A stretch of DNA of 64,000 nt. It comes from Tsukamurella sputi. Its GTDB lineage: Bacteria; Actinomycetota; Actinomycetes; Mycobacteriales; Mycobacteriaceae. The position numbers were made by a program, and so were the translations under genes. Positions 1 through 8,042 of the stretch are shown here, piece after piece (positions within the stretch are counted from its first letter, which is position 1; each line of letters begins with the position of its first letter). The notes beneath the pieces were generated by a model, which searched no databases, was not told the origin of the DNA, and worked only from the letters and a program-made list of their open reading frames with translations. The DNA lies in contig NZ_VIGV01000001.1 in NCBI RefSeq assembly GCF_007858445.1, positions 620,001 to 684,000 on the forward strand, given 5' to 3'.

Positions 1-223
1 CGGGTCGATCCGGTTCGAGGAGTTGCGCCAGGCGTTGCAGCAGTTGCATGGGCGTGACGGAGCTGACCTCCGCGTCGACGTGGAGCGCGTTGCTCACCTC
101 CGACTCGACGTTCTGCACGGCGAAACGAGTCACGGCCACGCCGCCCTCGACCGCCGACATCGCGGCGTCGGCCGTGGAGAAGACGACGCGCAGCGGTGTG
201 GTGACGATGCCCTTGAGGTCCAT
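1..223 (-). CDS. Unidentified protein, N-terminal part only (runs off left edge)
   Basis: A reading frame opens at ATG (position 223 on the minus strand) and stays open for 74 codons to the window edge. The visible protein starts MDLKGIVTTPLRVVF and has GC3-rich codon use typical of real genes here. It contains a mildly hydrophobic N-terminal stretch, then an acidic region (NVESEV, DAEVSS), and ends in a leucine-rich segment (MQLLQRLAQLLEP). I do not recognise the family. The next gene (AraC type) is divergent, with about 76 bp between the starts. Function cannot be assigned from this fragment. Confidence 0.5.
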   Translation of the reverse strand, partial: MDLKGIVTTPLRVVFSTADAAMSAVEGGVAVTRFAVQNVESEVSNALHVDAEVSSVTPMQLLQRLAQLLEPDRP

Positions 224-299
224 AGCCGCCCATCGTAGGGCGCGAGGTGAGAGGATCAGCGGGGATTCCACTCATTGAGCGAGCGCGGAGGTGATCCCG

Positions 300-746
300 G
301 TGACGGTGCGCGCCTCAGACGACCTGCTTCCCCACCTGCGGCGGGCGCGGGATCACGCCGACCGCAACTTCTCCGAGCCGCTCGACCTCGCCGCGCTAGC
401 GGCGATCTCGGGGATCAGCAAGTACCACTTCCAGCGGCTCTTCGTCGCGACCTACGGCGTCTCCCCCGCCGAACACCTCTCCCGTCGCCGCGTCGAACGC
501 GCCCAGGACCTGTTGCGCGCCACCAATCTCACGGTGACCGAGATCTGCACGGCCGTGGGCTTCACGAGCCTCGGGTCGTTCAGCAGCCGGTTCCGGGAGT
601 TGGTGGGCGAGTCGCCCACGCAGTTCCGGGCCCGGTGGTCCGACGGTGCGCCGCGGATCCCGAGCTGCTTCGTCTTCATGGCGGGTCTGGCGGAGCGGCA
701 CGGCTCCGCAATCGAGGAGAAGCCGCCGCCGGCGGAGCCCGCCTAG
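300..746 (+). CDS. AraC-family transcriptional regulator
   Basis: A short DNA-binding protein of about 148 residues consisting almost only of an AraC/XylS double helix-turn-helix domain (about residues 10-115). The first helix pair reads LAALAAISGISKYHFQRLF and the second ends in the conserved VGF-S...F-SRFRELVGESPTQFR. No N-terminal effector domain is present. GTG at 300 was chosen because GGAGG at 287-291 lies 8 nt upstream; GTG 291 is in frame but would overlap that ribosome site. The stop is 10 bp before the VOC gene, so the two may be co-expressed, but the VOC gene also has its own -10-like element. The ligand is unknown. Confidence 0.85.
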   Translation: MTVRASDDLLPHLRRARDHADRNFSEPLDLAALAAISGISKYHFQRLFVATYGVSPAEHLSRRRVERAQDLLRATNLTVTEICTAVGFTSLGSFSSRFRELVGESPTQFRARWSDGAPRIPSCFVFMAGLAERHGSAIEEKPPPAEPA

Positions 747-756
747 TGTCGACGAC

Positions 757-1206
757 ATGACGATCATCAAGAACATCTCGCTCGTATCGGTGTGGGTCAA
801 AGACCTCGACGAATCCCTGAAGTTCTACACCGAGATCCTCGGCTTCGAGCCCAAGGACGACATCACCATGGGCCCGGATTTCCGCTGGGTCACCGTCTGT
901 CACCCAGCGCAGCCGGAGCTGCAGATCCACCTCACGACCCCGTCGAAGCCGCTCTCGGACGATCTCATCGCCGCGATGCAGCGGGCGCAGGCCGACGGCG
1001 GCCTCCCCGGCCTGGGGCTCGCCGTCGACGACTGCCGCGCGACGTACGAGGCACTGACGGCCAAGGGCGTCGAGTTCATCCAGCCTCCCGAGGAGCGCCC
1101 GTACGGCGTCGAAGCCCTGATGCGCGACAACTCGGGCAACTGGATGGTGCTGGTGGAGGCCCGCGAGTACACGCCCGAGGACTTCGAGGGCGTCAGCTTC
1201 GACTGA
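757..1206 (+). CDS. VOC-family (glyoxalase/bleomycin-resistance fold) protein
   Basis: A 149-residue single-domain vicinal-oxygen-chelate protein. The N-terminal beta-alpha-beta-beta-beta module (SVWVKDLDESLKFYTEILG) and a second module (LAVDDCRATYEALTAKGVEF then DNSGNWMVLVE) are both visible. This family includes glyoxalases, dioxygenases and drug-binding resistance proteins; substrate cannot be told from sequence. The start ATG is 7 nt after TAGTGT (744-749), the spacing of a leaderless transcript, and there is no Shine-Dalgarno. It follows the AraC regulator by 10 bp, a pairing that suggests inducible detoxification (inference). Confidence 0.85.
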   Translation: MTIIKNISLVSVWVKDLDESLKFYTEILGFEPKDDITMGPDFRWVTVCHPAQPELQIHLTTPSKPLSDDLIAAMQRAQADGGLPGLGLAVDDCRATYEALTAKGVEFIQPPEERPYGVEALMRDNSGNWMVLVEAREYTPEDFEGVSFD

Positions 1207-1250
1207 ATCGACATCTCGATCACTCGAAGCGTCGGGAGGAGTTGATACGT

Positions 1251-1262
1251 CGGAGATCTCCG
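1251..1262. promoter_or_regulatory. 12-bp perfect palindrome, candidate ArsR operator
   Basis: CGGAGATCTCCG is a perfect palindrome ending 7 bp before the GTG start of the ArsR-family gene. ArsR repressors bind short palindromes overlapping their own promoters, so autoregulation is likely, but no binding data are available. Confidence 0.45.
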
Positions 1263-1269
1263 ACATATC

Positions 1270-1605
1270 GTGGACGCCGTGACCACCGAGACGGACAACG
1301 TCGACCGCGTCTTCCTGGCGCTCGCGAATCCCGTCCGGCGCGAGTTGTTGCAGATCCTGCGGACGGGCCCGCTCGCCGCGGGGGAGCTCAGCGAGAAGTT
1401 CGCGCTCAGCCGGCCGTCGATCGCGGAGCATCTCAAGGTGCTCCGCGACGCCGGACTGGTGACGGACTCCCCCGACGGCCGCCGCCGGATCTACCGACTC
1501 ACGGCAGAACCGCTGGCGGAGCTCGGCGAGTGGTTGCATCCGTTCGAGAAATTCTGGCGCGCACGGCTGTCCGCGCTCGCCGACGTCGCCGAGGAGTTGG
1601 AATGA
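1270..1605 (+). CDS. ArsR-family HTH regulator
   Basis: A 111-residue winged-helix protein. The core is about residues 13-85: LALANPVRRELLQIL, then the recognition helix region LSRPSIAEHLKVLRDAGLV, then the wing DGRRRIYRL. The metal-binding ELCVC motif of arsenic or cadmium sensors is absent, placing it in the group of metal-independent regulators usually paired with SRPBCC/AHSA1 proteins. That is what follows here: the next ATG overlaps this stop as ATGA, so the two are translationally coupled. GTG 1270 is used; GTG 1279 is an in-frame alternative. A palindrome sits directly upstream. Confidence 0.85.
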   Translation: MDAVTTETDNVDRVFLALANPVRRELLQILRTGPLAAGELSEKFALSRPSIAEHLKVLRDAGLVTDSPDGRRRIYRLTAEPLAELGEWLHPFEKFWRARLSALADVAEELE

Positions 1606-1994
1606 GCACGATCTCACTCGATCAGTTCGTGGCTGCGACACCGGCCTCGGTGTGGCGCGCCCTCACGGAGCCCGAGTTGGTACGTCGATGGTGGGCGGAC
1701 GGCGACATCTCCCCGGAGGTAGGGCACGAGTTCACGCTCGACATGCCCGGTTTCGGCGCGCAGCCCTGCCGGGTGCTGGAGTCGGAGCCACCGAGGCGCT
1801 TCGTCTACACCTTCACCACCGCATGGACGCTCACCTGGACGCTGCGCGCCGAAGGCCGCGGCACCCGCGTCTTCCTCGAGCACAGCGGGTTCGGCTTGGA
1901 CGACAAGCGGATGGCCGCGGCCTTCGAGCGGATGGGACCGGGCTGGCGCGACACGGTGCTGCCGCGCCTGGCGACGGTCGCCGCGCAGGCGTAG
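1602..1994 (+). CDS. SRPBCC (AHSA1-like) protein
   Basis: A 130-residue START/Bet v1-fold protein of the AHSA1 group, with hallmarks VWRALTEPELVRRWW near the N-terminus and a closing helix GWRDTVLPRLATV. These proteins bind small hydrophobic ligands or act as cofactors of unknown specificity. The ATG overlaps the ArsR stop codon (ATGA), so it is expressed with the regulator. The ArsR-SRPBCC pair is a common actinobacterial two-gene module in which the SRPBCC partner may modulate ligand availability (inference). Confidence 0.8.
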   Translation: MSTISLDQFVAATPASVWRALTEPELVRRWWADGDISPEVGHEFTLDMPGFGAQPCRVLESEPPRRFVYTFTTAWTLTWTLRAEGRGTRVFLEHSGFGLDDKRMAAAFERMGPGWRDTVLPRLATVAAQA

Positions 1995-2021
1995 TCCGCA
2001 GGCGTCTGGAATGATCGACGG

Positions 2022-2711
2022 GTGACCGAGAAATGCGTCCTGAGCGATCCCGTGAACGCCTCACTCTCCGGGCCGCACGCCCGGTTCCGCGAGGTCAGCG
2101 GCAGGATCCAGCGGTACCGGCCGGACGTCTCGGTCTTCTTCGGCCACCCGCGCGAGCTCACCGGCGAGGACTACGCCGACGTCGCCCGGCTCGCCGGTCC
2201 GGACAGGATCGCACTGCTCCGCGACCGGGCGAGCGCACTCCCCGCGGGCTGGACGGTGCGCGAGACGATCGGGCTGGTCCAGTACGACGGCGGCGCGATC
2301 GACACCGCGCCGGAACCGGAGGCCGTCCGGCTCACGCGCGAGGACGTCGCCGAGATGACGGCACTGGTCGAGCGCACCAAGCCCGGCCCCTTCCTCCCGC
2401 ACACCATCGACCTGGGCACGTACCTCGGGATCCGCGACTCCGACGGGGCTCTCATCGCCATGGCCGGCGAACGCATGCACCCGACCGGGTGGACCGAGAT
2501 CAGCGCCGTGTGCACCGCGCCCGAGGCGCGCGGCCGCGGCCTCGCCTCACGCCTGATCCGCGCTGTGGCCCACGGCATCCGCGAGCGCGGCGAGAGGCCC
2601 TTCCTGCACACCTCGGACGACAATCCGGCGCAGCGGCTCTACGAGTCGATGGATTTCGTCCACACGAGCACCGTCCCGCTCGAGGTCGTTCACGTCGGGG
2701 CCGGCCGGTGA
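2022..2711 (+). CDS. GNAT-family N-acetyltransferase
   Basis: A 229-residue protein whose C-terminal half is a GNAT domain: EISAVCTAPEARGRGLASRLI carries the acetyl-CoA pyrophosphate loop (ARGRGLA), followed by a late motif ERPFLHTSDDNPAQRLYESMDF. The N-terminal 90 residues resemble the extension seen in FR47-like acetyltransferases. The acceptor is unknown. Its stop codon (2709-2711) overlaps the GTG start of the lipoprotein gene, so the two are likely an operon. Confidence 0.8.
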   Translation: MTEKCVLSDPVNASLSGPHARFREVSGRIQRYRPDVSVFFGHPRELTGEDYADVARLAGPDRIALLRDRASALPAGWTVRETIGLVQYDGGAIDTAPEPEAVRLTREDVAEMTALVERTKPGPFLPHTIDLGTYLGIRDSDGALIAMAGERMHPTGWTEISAVCTAPEARGRGLASRLIRAVAHGIRERGERPFLHTSDDNPAQRLYESMDFVHTSTVPLEVVHVGAGR

Positions 2712-3520
2712 ACCCGCGGATCGATCGCCGCGCCCTGCTCGCTCTGCTGGCCGCCGGCACCGTCGGCGCCCTGGGCGGATGCGCGACCGAGACGACCGCG
2801 AGCCCGAACGGCGGCGGGAAGTCGAGCGCTCCGCCGGCACCGCCCACACCGTCGAAGCCCTTCGGTCCGCCGGCTCCGGGCACGCCCCGCACCGCGATCC
2901 CCTCGGCGCCCATCACGCACCTCCCCGGCCCGGGCCGCAACCTGGCACTGACCGTCGACGACGGTGCCGACGCCGACGTGGTGGGCGCGTACGCGCGGTT
3001 CGCGCGCGATACGGGAGCCCGCCTGACCTTCTTCGTCACCGGCAGTTTCGACGGATGGACGGCGCACCGGGACATCCTGCGGCCGCTGGTCGACTCCGGG
3101 CAGGTGCAGCTGGGCAATCACACCTGGAGTCATCCCTCCCTGGTCTCGCTCGGCGGGCAGGGCGTGGCGCGGGAGTTGCAGCGCACCAAGGACTTCCTCC
3201 GCCAGAACTTCGGGGTCGACGGGACGCCCTTCTACCGCCCGCCGTTCGGCTATCGGAACGCCGCCGTGGACGCGGTGGCGGCCGACCTGGGCTACACGGT
3301 CCCGACCCTCTGGTACGGCTCACTGTCGGACTCCGGCCTCATCACCGAGAAGTACCTGCTCGAGTGCGCCCGCAAGTACTTCCGGGAGCAGGCGATCGTG
3401 ATCGGGCACGCGAACCACGCGCCGGTCACGCACGTCTACGGGCAGCTCACCGAAATCATCCGGTCCCGGAACCTGCAGCTCGTCACACTCGCCGACGTTC
3501 TGCAGGCACCGGGGCGGTAG
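2708..3520 (+). CDS. Polysaccharide deacetylase lipoprotein (CE4 family)
   Basis: A 270-residue exported enzyme. The N-terminus has arginines, a hydrophobic stretch and a lipobox ending GALGGC (Cys about residue 21), then a Pro/Ser-rich linker to residue 75. The NodB/CE4 catalytic motifs are present: TVDDG (motif 1), the metal ligands HTWSH (motif 2) and RPPFGYR (motif 3). It should act outside the membrane on peptidoglycan or another N-acetylated glycan. GTG 2708 overlaps the GNAT stop; no separate promoter is evident. It converges on copD with a 3-bp gap. Confidence 0.85.
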   Translation: MNPRIDRRALLALLAAGTVGALGGCATETTASPNGGGKSSAPPAPPTPSKPFGPPAPGTPRTAIPSAPITHLPGPGRNLALTVDDGADADVVGAYARFARDTGARLTFFVTGSFDGWTAHRDILRPLVDSGQVQLGNHTWSHPSLVSLGGQGVARELQRTKDFLRQNFGVDGTPFYRPPFGYRNAAVDAVAADLGYTVPTLWYGSLSDSGLITEKYLLECARKYFREQAIVIGHANHAPVTHVYGQLTEIIRSRNLQLVTLADVLQAPGR

Positions 3521-3523
3521 CGC

Positions 3524-4651
3524 TCACGCGGCGACGGCGCGCCGCTCACCGACCCGCACCGCCGCCGTGCACGCGGCGATCAGCAGTGCCACCAGGAGCG
3601 CTCCGATCCCGAAGGTCTCCCAGTCGAACGGACCGGCGGCGGCCCCGTCGGCCTGCTTGCGCGCCGATCCGGACAGGAACGGAACGATGAGCAGGACCCC
3701 GACGCCGGCCACGGCTTCGGCGGCGACGACCTTCGGGAAGTGATGGAGGGCGAGGCGGATCACCGTGTCGTCGTCGCCGGCGAGACGCGCCCGCTTGATG
3801 GCGGGGATGAGGACCCGCACGTTGTAGGCGCCCGCGCCGACCATCGCGGCGACGAGGATCAGCTTGATCGAGAGGTACCGCCCGTAGGGCGTGGTGACGA
3901 ACTGTGCGAACGAGCCCACGTGCACCCAGGTGAGCCAGAGCCCGCTCACGCCCACGGCGATCACCGCGCCCATCGCCCAGGCACTGAACCGCACCCACAT
4001 GCGCTCGAAGGCGCCGGCGCCGTCGATCCCGGAGCGGCGGGCACGCAGGCCCGCCGCCGCGAGCACGAAGAGTCCGCCGAGCCAGATGACGCACGCCAGG
4101 ATGTGCGCGAGCTTGAGCACCCGGTTGGCCGCGGCGTCCATGCCGACCACCGACGACGTGAGGCTCGGTGCGGTGGCGGCGAGCAGGACGAGGGCGAAAC
4201 CCACGCCCGCGGTGACCGCCATCGATCGGCCGCGCAGCCCGCGGAGCACCACGAGCAGGGCGGCGGCGAGGACGAAGAGGCCCAGCTGGATCGTCGCCAT
4301 CACCGGTCCCGAGATCCAGGCCCCCTTCTCCGCGGGCAGGTCGAGGTAGGCGCCGAACCGGCCCGGGGACAGCGACTCCGCAAAGGAGTACCCGAGCTTC
4401 GATCGCGCGATACGGCCCGCGTACTGCGCGTATCCGGCGATCACGGTGAAAGCCGCGATGGGCACGAGGAGAGCGCGGAGACTGTTCTCCGCGGCGCCGC
4501 CCCGGGCGGGCCGCGGGAGGAGATACGCGAGGGCGAGGAACGCACCACCCGCGAACGCGAGCGCACCGAAGTACCCCACCTGCGTGAGAACGCGCCACAG
4601 CGGAGGGGCGGCCGGAGCGGACGCCGCGAGATGCAAGGTAAGGCTCGTCAT
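3524..4651 (-). CDS. CopD-family copper/haem-associated membrane protein
   Basis: A 375-residue polytopic membrane protein with about eight to nine hydrophobic segments. The CopD-type core (VLKLAHILACVIWLGGLF, later GRYLSIKLILVAAMVGAGAYN) lies in the middle and C-terminal half, with a long N-terminal membrane portion as in YcnJ-like proteins. Family members are implicated in copper import or periplasmic copper handling. No periplasmic copper-binding CopC domain is fused. A 19-bp IdeR/DtxR-like element lies 8-26 bp upstream of the ATG, so iron rather than copper may be the regulatory signal (inference). Confidence 0.8.
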   Translation of the reverse strand: MTSLTLHLAASAPAAPPLWRVLTQVGYFGALAFAGGAFLALAYLLPRPARGGAAENSLRALLVPIAAFTVIAGYAQYAGRIARSKLGYSFAESLSPGRFGAYLDLPAEKGAWISGPVMATIQLGLFVLAAALLVVLRGLRGRSMAVTAGVGFALVLLAATAPSLTSSVVGMDAAANRVLKLAHILACVIWLGGLFVLAAAGLRARRSGIDGAGAFERMWVRFSAWAMGAVIAVGVSGLWLTWVHVGSFAQFVTTPYGRYLSIKLILVAAMVGAGAYNVRVLIPAIKRARLAGDDDTVIRLALHHFPKVVAAEAVAGVGVLLIVPFLSGSARKQADGAAAGPFDWETFGIGALLVALLIAACTAAVRVGERRAVAA

Positions 4652-4658
4652 AGTCGAG

Positions 4659-4677
4659 TGAGACTAGCCTTACTTAT
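4659..4677 (-). promoter_or_regulatory. IdeR/DtxR-like iron box upstream of copD
   Basis: TGAGACTAGCCTTACTTAT matches the palindromic IdeR consensus TTAGGTTAGCCTAACCTAA at 13 of 19 positions, including the central TAGCCT. It lies 8-26 bp upstream of the copD start, where repressor binding would cover the promoter. A reversed arm, AAGGTAAGGCT, occurs at 4635-4645 inside the start of copD. Confidence 0.45.
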
Positions 4678-4761
4678 CCGGTGTGACCAATCGGACACAA
4701 CACCACCCCACCAGGGGATTTGTTAGCTTCGACAAGATGTCCGCTTCTCCGTGAGTGACGA

Positions 4762-4797
4762 CCGCAGCCGATAATTGATAGGATGTTTCGGCTGCGG
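4762..4797 (+). promoter_or_regulatory. Inverted repeat enclosing a -10 element, MFS promoter
   Basis: CCGCAGCCGA (4762-4771) and TCGGCTGCGG (4788-4797) are perfect 10-bp inverted arms. The 16-nt space between them contains TAGGAT (4779-4784), a good -10 hexamer. A protein bound to the arms would cover the promoter; alternatively the RNA could fold if transcription starts further upstream. It lies about 100 bp before the MFS start. Confidence 0.4.
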
Positions 4798-4900
4798 CCA
4801 CTGCCGCAGCGAACATCCGTGTATCTACCTGGCACGGCCTGCGGGCATCCAAGGCGGCACGTCGAGCGATGCGGCGATGACCGCGGAAAGGCCCCAGACG

Positions 4901-6223
4901 GTGACCGCCACCATGTCCCACGAACCCTCCCCCACCGAAGCCGCCGGCACGCGGCCCGACCGGGTGGACGAGACATCCGGGCCGACCATGCTGTCCGTGG
5001 CGGGACCGACGTACTTCCCCATCGCCCTGGTCGCACGGCTGCCCTTCGCGATGATGGTGGTCGGCGTCCTCACCCTCGTCGTGGCGGGCCGGGACTCGCT
5101 GGCCTTCGGCGGCCTCAGCTCGGCGATGGTCGGGATCGGTTCCGCCGCAGTCGGACCGCTCGTCGGGGCGGCCGCGGACCGGTTCGGCCAGCGCCGCGCG
5201 GTGCTCGCAGCGGGTGCCGTCAACAGCCTCGCGCTGCTCCTCATGGCGTGGGTCGTCTTCAGCCCACTGCCGGGGTGGGCCGTCCTCTGCGCCGCCGCTC
5301 TCGTCGGCGCGAGCGCGCCCCAGGTCGGGCCGATGTCCCGTAGCCGGGTGGTCACCATGATCACCACGAGGCTGCCGGAGGGCCGCCGCGGGCGCACGCT
5401 GCTCTCGATGATGGCGTACGAATCCGCCGCGGACGAAGTGATCTTCGTCTTCGGGCCGGTCATCGTCGGGCTGTTGGCGACCACCCTGTCACCTGCCGCG
5501 CCGATGGTGGGAGCGGCAGTGCTCACAGTCCTCTTCGTGGGAGCCTTCGCCCTGCACCCCACGGGCCGCGCGACTGAGCAGCACGCCGCCGGCACCATCG
5601 ATCAGGCACCCGCGCGGGAGTTGCGCAACCCCGCACTGGTCACCGTCGTCGCCGGAGTCTTCGGCGTGGGACTGTTCTTCGGCTCGACCTTGACCGGTCT
5701 CACGGCCTTCATGCGCGATGCGGGCAACGCCGAATCGGCGGGCCTGTTCTACGGGGTGATGGGCGTCGGCTCCGCGGCGCTGGCACTCGGATCCGCCCTC
5801 CTGCCCGACGCTTTCACGCTCGCTGCTCGATGGGTGGCCTTCGCCCTGGCGATGGTCGCGGGTGCCGCGCTCATCGCCGTGGCCCCGTCGCTCCCCTGGC
5901 TGGTCGCAGGCCTCGCGGTGGCAGGGATCGGCGTCGGCCCCACGCTGGTCACCGAGTTCAGCCTGGGTGCCGCCCGATCTCCGCGGGGGCGCTCCGCCAC
6001 CGTCATGACGATCCTCGGCTCCGCGATCATCCTCGGCCAGTCGCTCGCCTCCGCCGTGAACGGCGAACTCGCGGAGCGGTTCGGCACCGGCGTGGCGCAG
6101 TGCACGCCGCTCATCGCCACCCTGATCGTGTTGAGCGCGGGCCTGGCCAACGTGGCACTCACGCGCCGTCAGTCGACGGCGGCTGCGGAAACCGGCGACC
6201 AGCCCGGCCCCTTCACCACGTAG
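4901..6223 (+). CDS. MFS transporter
   Basis: A major-facilitator protein of about 440 residues with around 12 hydrophobic segments. The cytoplasmic loop 2-3 signature GAAADRFGQRRAV is clear. It resembles sugar- or drug-efflux type MFS proteins; substrate unknown. GTG 4901 was chosen because GGAAAGG at 4885-4891 lies 9 nt upstream; ATG 4877 and ATG 4913 are in-frame alternatives. The last 55 bp overlap the 3' end of the convergent hydroxylase gene. The gene is divergent from copD and has an inverted-repeat promoter. Confidence 0.8.
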   Translation: MTATMSHEPSPTEAAGTRPDRVDETSGPTMLSVAGPTYFPIALVARLPFAMMVVGVLTLVVAGRDSLAFGGLSSAMVGIGSAAVGPLVGAAADRFGQRRAVLAAGAVNSLALLLMAWVVFSPLPGWAVLCAAALVGASAPQVGPMSRSRVVTMITTRLPEGRRGRTLLSMMAYESAADEVIFVFGPVIVGLLATTLSPAAPMVGAAVLTVLFVGAFALHPTGRATEQHAAGTIDQAPARELRNPALVTVVAGVFGVGLFFGSTLTGLTAFMRDAGNAESAGLFYGVMGVGSAALALGSALLPDAFTLAARWVAFALAMVAGAALIAVAPSLPWLVAGLAVAGIGVGPTLVTEFSLGAARSPRGRSATVMTILGSAIILGQSLASAVNGELAERFGTGVAQCTPLIATLIVLSAGLANVALTRRQSTAAAETGDQPGPFTT

Positions 6224-7011
6224 CCCCACCGGTCCCGCCAGGAGTCCGCCGCACGGACGTCCCGCCAGATGGCGGTGTACTCGTGCGTCGCCACGCGCAG
6301 CGGGTTGTGGGTGTCGATGTTCTTCGTCAGGCCGAACCGCACCCGCTGCCCCTCGGGCTCGAAGGTCCCGAACAGGCGGTCCCAGACGATGAGGATGCCA
6401 CCGTAGTTGCGGTCCAGGTACTCGGCGTTCGAACCGTGGTGCACGCGATGATGCGACGGTGTGTTCATCACGAGTTCGACGGGCCGCCAGAGCTTCCCGA
6501 CCCGCTCGGTGTGGATGAAGAACTGGTACAGCAGGCTGACCGATTGCTGCAGCAGGATCATCCACGGCGGGATCCCGATCAGGGCGAGCGGGATCCAGTA
6601 GGGCAGCGCGCTGAAGGGCGTCCACGTCTGTCGCAGCGCCGTCGAGAGGTTGTAGAACCTGCTCGAATGGTGCACCACGTGGCTCGCCCACAGCACCCGC
6701 ACGGTGTGATGGGTGCGGTGGTACCAGTAGTACGCGAGGTCGTCGGCGAGGAAGAGCAGCAGCCAGGTCAGCGGGTTCGTCGCCGGGAGATGCACCGGCG
6801 CCAGGAGGTACGCGCCCGCGAGGGCGGCGAGCACGACGAGCTTCCACCCGAGGTTGATGATCACGTTCCCGATGCCCATCGTCAGGCTGGTCCGGGAGTC
6901 ACGCAGGTCGTAGCCGAGTTCGTCGTCGTCCGGTAGGAAGCGGAACGAGAGGTACTCGAGCACCAGGCAGAGCACGAACACCGGTATGGCGGCACGGATG
7001 AGGTCGAACAC
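6169..7011 (-). CDS. Sterol desaturase / fatty acid hydroxylase family protein
   Basis: A 280-residue integral membrane di-iron oxygenase. The histidine boxes are visible in order: HRTHH (about residue 98), HVVHH (about 111) and HHRVHH (about 190), with about four membrane segments. Family members hydroxylate or desaturate lipid chains, sterols or carotenoids at the membrane face. It lies 18 bp downstream of the FadR-type regulator in the same direction, so the pair probably forms an operon controlled by the operator at 7764-7786. The 3' end overlaps the convergent MFS gene by 55 bp. Confidence 0.85.
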   Translation of the reverse strand: MFDLIRAAIPVFVLCLVLEYLSFRFLPDDDELGYDLRDSRTSLTMGIGNVIINLGWKLVVLAALAGAYLLAPVHLPATNPLTWLLLFLADDLAYYWYHRTHHTVRVLWASHVVHHSSRFYNLSTALRQTWTPFSALPYWIPLALIGIPPWMILLQQSVSLLYQFFIHTERVGKLWRPVELVMNTPSHHRVHHGSNAEYLDRNYGGILIVWDRLFGTFEPEGQRVRFGLTKNIDTHNPLRVATHEYTAIWRDVRAADSWRDRWGYVVKGPGWSPVSAAAVD

Positions 7012-7029
7012 GGTGGTACCTGTGACTTT

Positions 7030-7731
7030 CTAGGAGTCCGCCGCAGCGGCGTCGAGGGCGGAGACGATGCCCGCCAACAGTGTTGAGGTCCTGGCGTGCG
7101 CCGCGTCGGCATCGCCCTGCGCAATGCTCGCTGCGAGGTCCAGGTGTGCCTGCCTGTCCAGCAGCTCACCGTCGAGCCCGAGGGAGCCGAAGGCCTGCTC
7201 CCCCACTCCCCGCATGCCGGCGAGCAGCGTGTTGAGCGCGAGGCGGTAGGCGAGATTGCCCGAGCCGTCGACGACCGCGGTCCAGAACGCCGCGTCGGCG
7301 GCGTACCCGCCGTCCGGGTACCCCTCGGCAAGCGCGACGATCGCCGCCTTCTGCTCCGGAGTGGCCCGTTCGGCGCAGAGGCGCGCGGCGTCGGCGGCGA
7401 TCGTGCGCCGCATCTCGGTGACGTCCCGCAGCACGCGCAGCGGCGGGACGACACCCGCGCCGGCGACCGCACTGAGGACGTCCAGCCCGGCGCTCTCGCG
7501 CCAATCGAGCACGCGCGTCTTACCGCCCTGCGCGATGTGGACCAGCCCTGCCTGTCGTACGCCCTTGAGCGCCTCGCGGACAGCATGGCGGTTCACCCCG
7601 AAGCGTTCGGCCAGGTCGCGCTCCGCGGGAAGCGCATCGCCCGGCGCGAGGCGGCCGGACAGGATCTCGTCGACGATGCGCGCGAGCACCTCGTCGGAGA
7701 TCGCGGTCCGCGTGATCGGAGTGACGTCCAT
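7030..7731 (-). CDS. FadR-type GntR-family transcriptional regulator
   Basis: A 233-residue repressor-type protein. The N-terminal winged helix (residues about 8-75) contains LPAERDLAERFGVNRHAVR and EALKGVRQAGLV; the C-terminal helical domain (about 95-225) is of the FadR/FCD ligand-binding kind. FadR-type members respond to acyl-CoAs or carboxylic acids. It is immediately followed by the lipid hydroxylase, and a palindrome containing the FadR-type half-sites TGGT-N3-ACCA lies 33 bp upstream of its start, so it likely regulates itself and the hydroxylase. Confidence 0.85.
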   Translation of the reverse strand: MDVTPITRTAISDEVLARIVDEILSGRLAPGDALPAERDLAERFGVNRHAVREALKGVRQAGLVHIAQGGKTRVLDWRESAGLDVLSAVAGAGVVPPLRVLRDVTEMRRTIAADAARLCAERATPEQKAAIVALAEGYPDGGYAADAAFWTAVVDGSGNLAYRLALNTLLAGMRGVGEQAFGSLGLDGELLDRQAHLDLAASIAQGDADAAHARTSTLLAGIVSALDAAAADS

Positions 7732-7763
7732 GCGTCGCAGTCTGGCACGCCATCCGATATCTG

Positions 7764-7786
7764 GTCAACTGGTTGGACCAGTTGAC
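7764..7786. promoter_or_regulatory. Perfect 10-bp inverted repeat, FadR-type operator
   Basis: GTCAACTGGT (7764-7773), TGG spacer, ACCAGTTGAC (7777-7786): both arms are perfect. The core TGGTTGGACCA fits the TGGT-N3-ACCA pattern bound by FadR-subfamily GntR regulators. It is 33 bp upstream of the regulator start codon and downstream of the stop of the small gene at 7819-7992. Confidence 0.75.
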
Positions 7787-7818
7787 GCACGGCCGACCGT
7801 GCAGGGCCGTCGATGGAG

Positions 7819-7992
7819 TCAGTCCGTGTGGGGAGGGCGCACCGAAGCACGGGCGAGCCGCTGCGCGTCGTGCTGCCGACCGAGTGGCTCCACCGGGATC
7901 GCGAGGACCTCGCCGTCGGGCAGCACTGTGGAGACCCGCACCGCGTCCCCAGCGGGCTGGACACGCTCCTTCGCGTGCCTGATCTCGGACAT
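7819..7992 (-). CDS. Small hypothetical protein (57 aa)
   Basis: A 57-codon frame, MSEIRHAKERVQPAGDAVRV at its start, with a strong ribosome site GGAGGGAG about 6 nt before the ATG and the codon bias of its neighbours. The protein is charged, without membrane segments, and has a central VSTVLPDGEVLAIPVEPLG stretch suggestive of a small beta structure. I do not recognise a family. It is divergent from the NUDIX gene (50 bp between starts) and ends about 30 bp from the FadR-type operator. Confidence 0.6.
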   Translation of the reverse strand: MSEIRHAKERVQPAGDAVRVSTVLPDGEVLAIPVEPLGRQHDAQRLARASVRPPHTD

Positions 7993-8042
7993 CGCGACTC
8001 CCTCCGGTGGAACTCCCGTTCTTCGAGGCTACGCTGCGAAGA

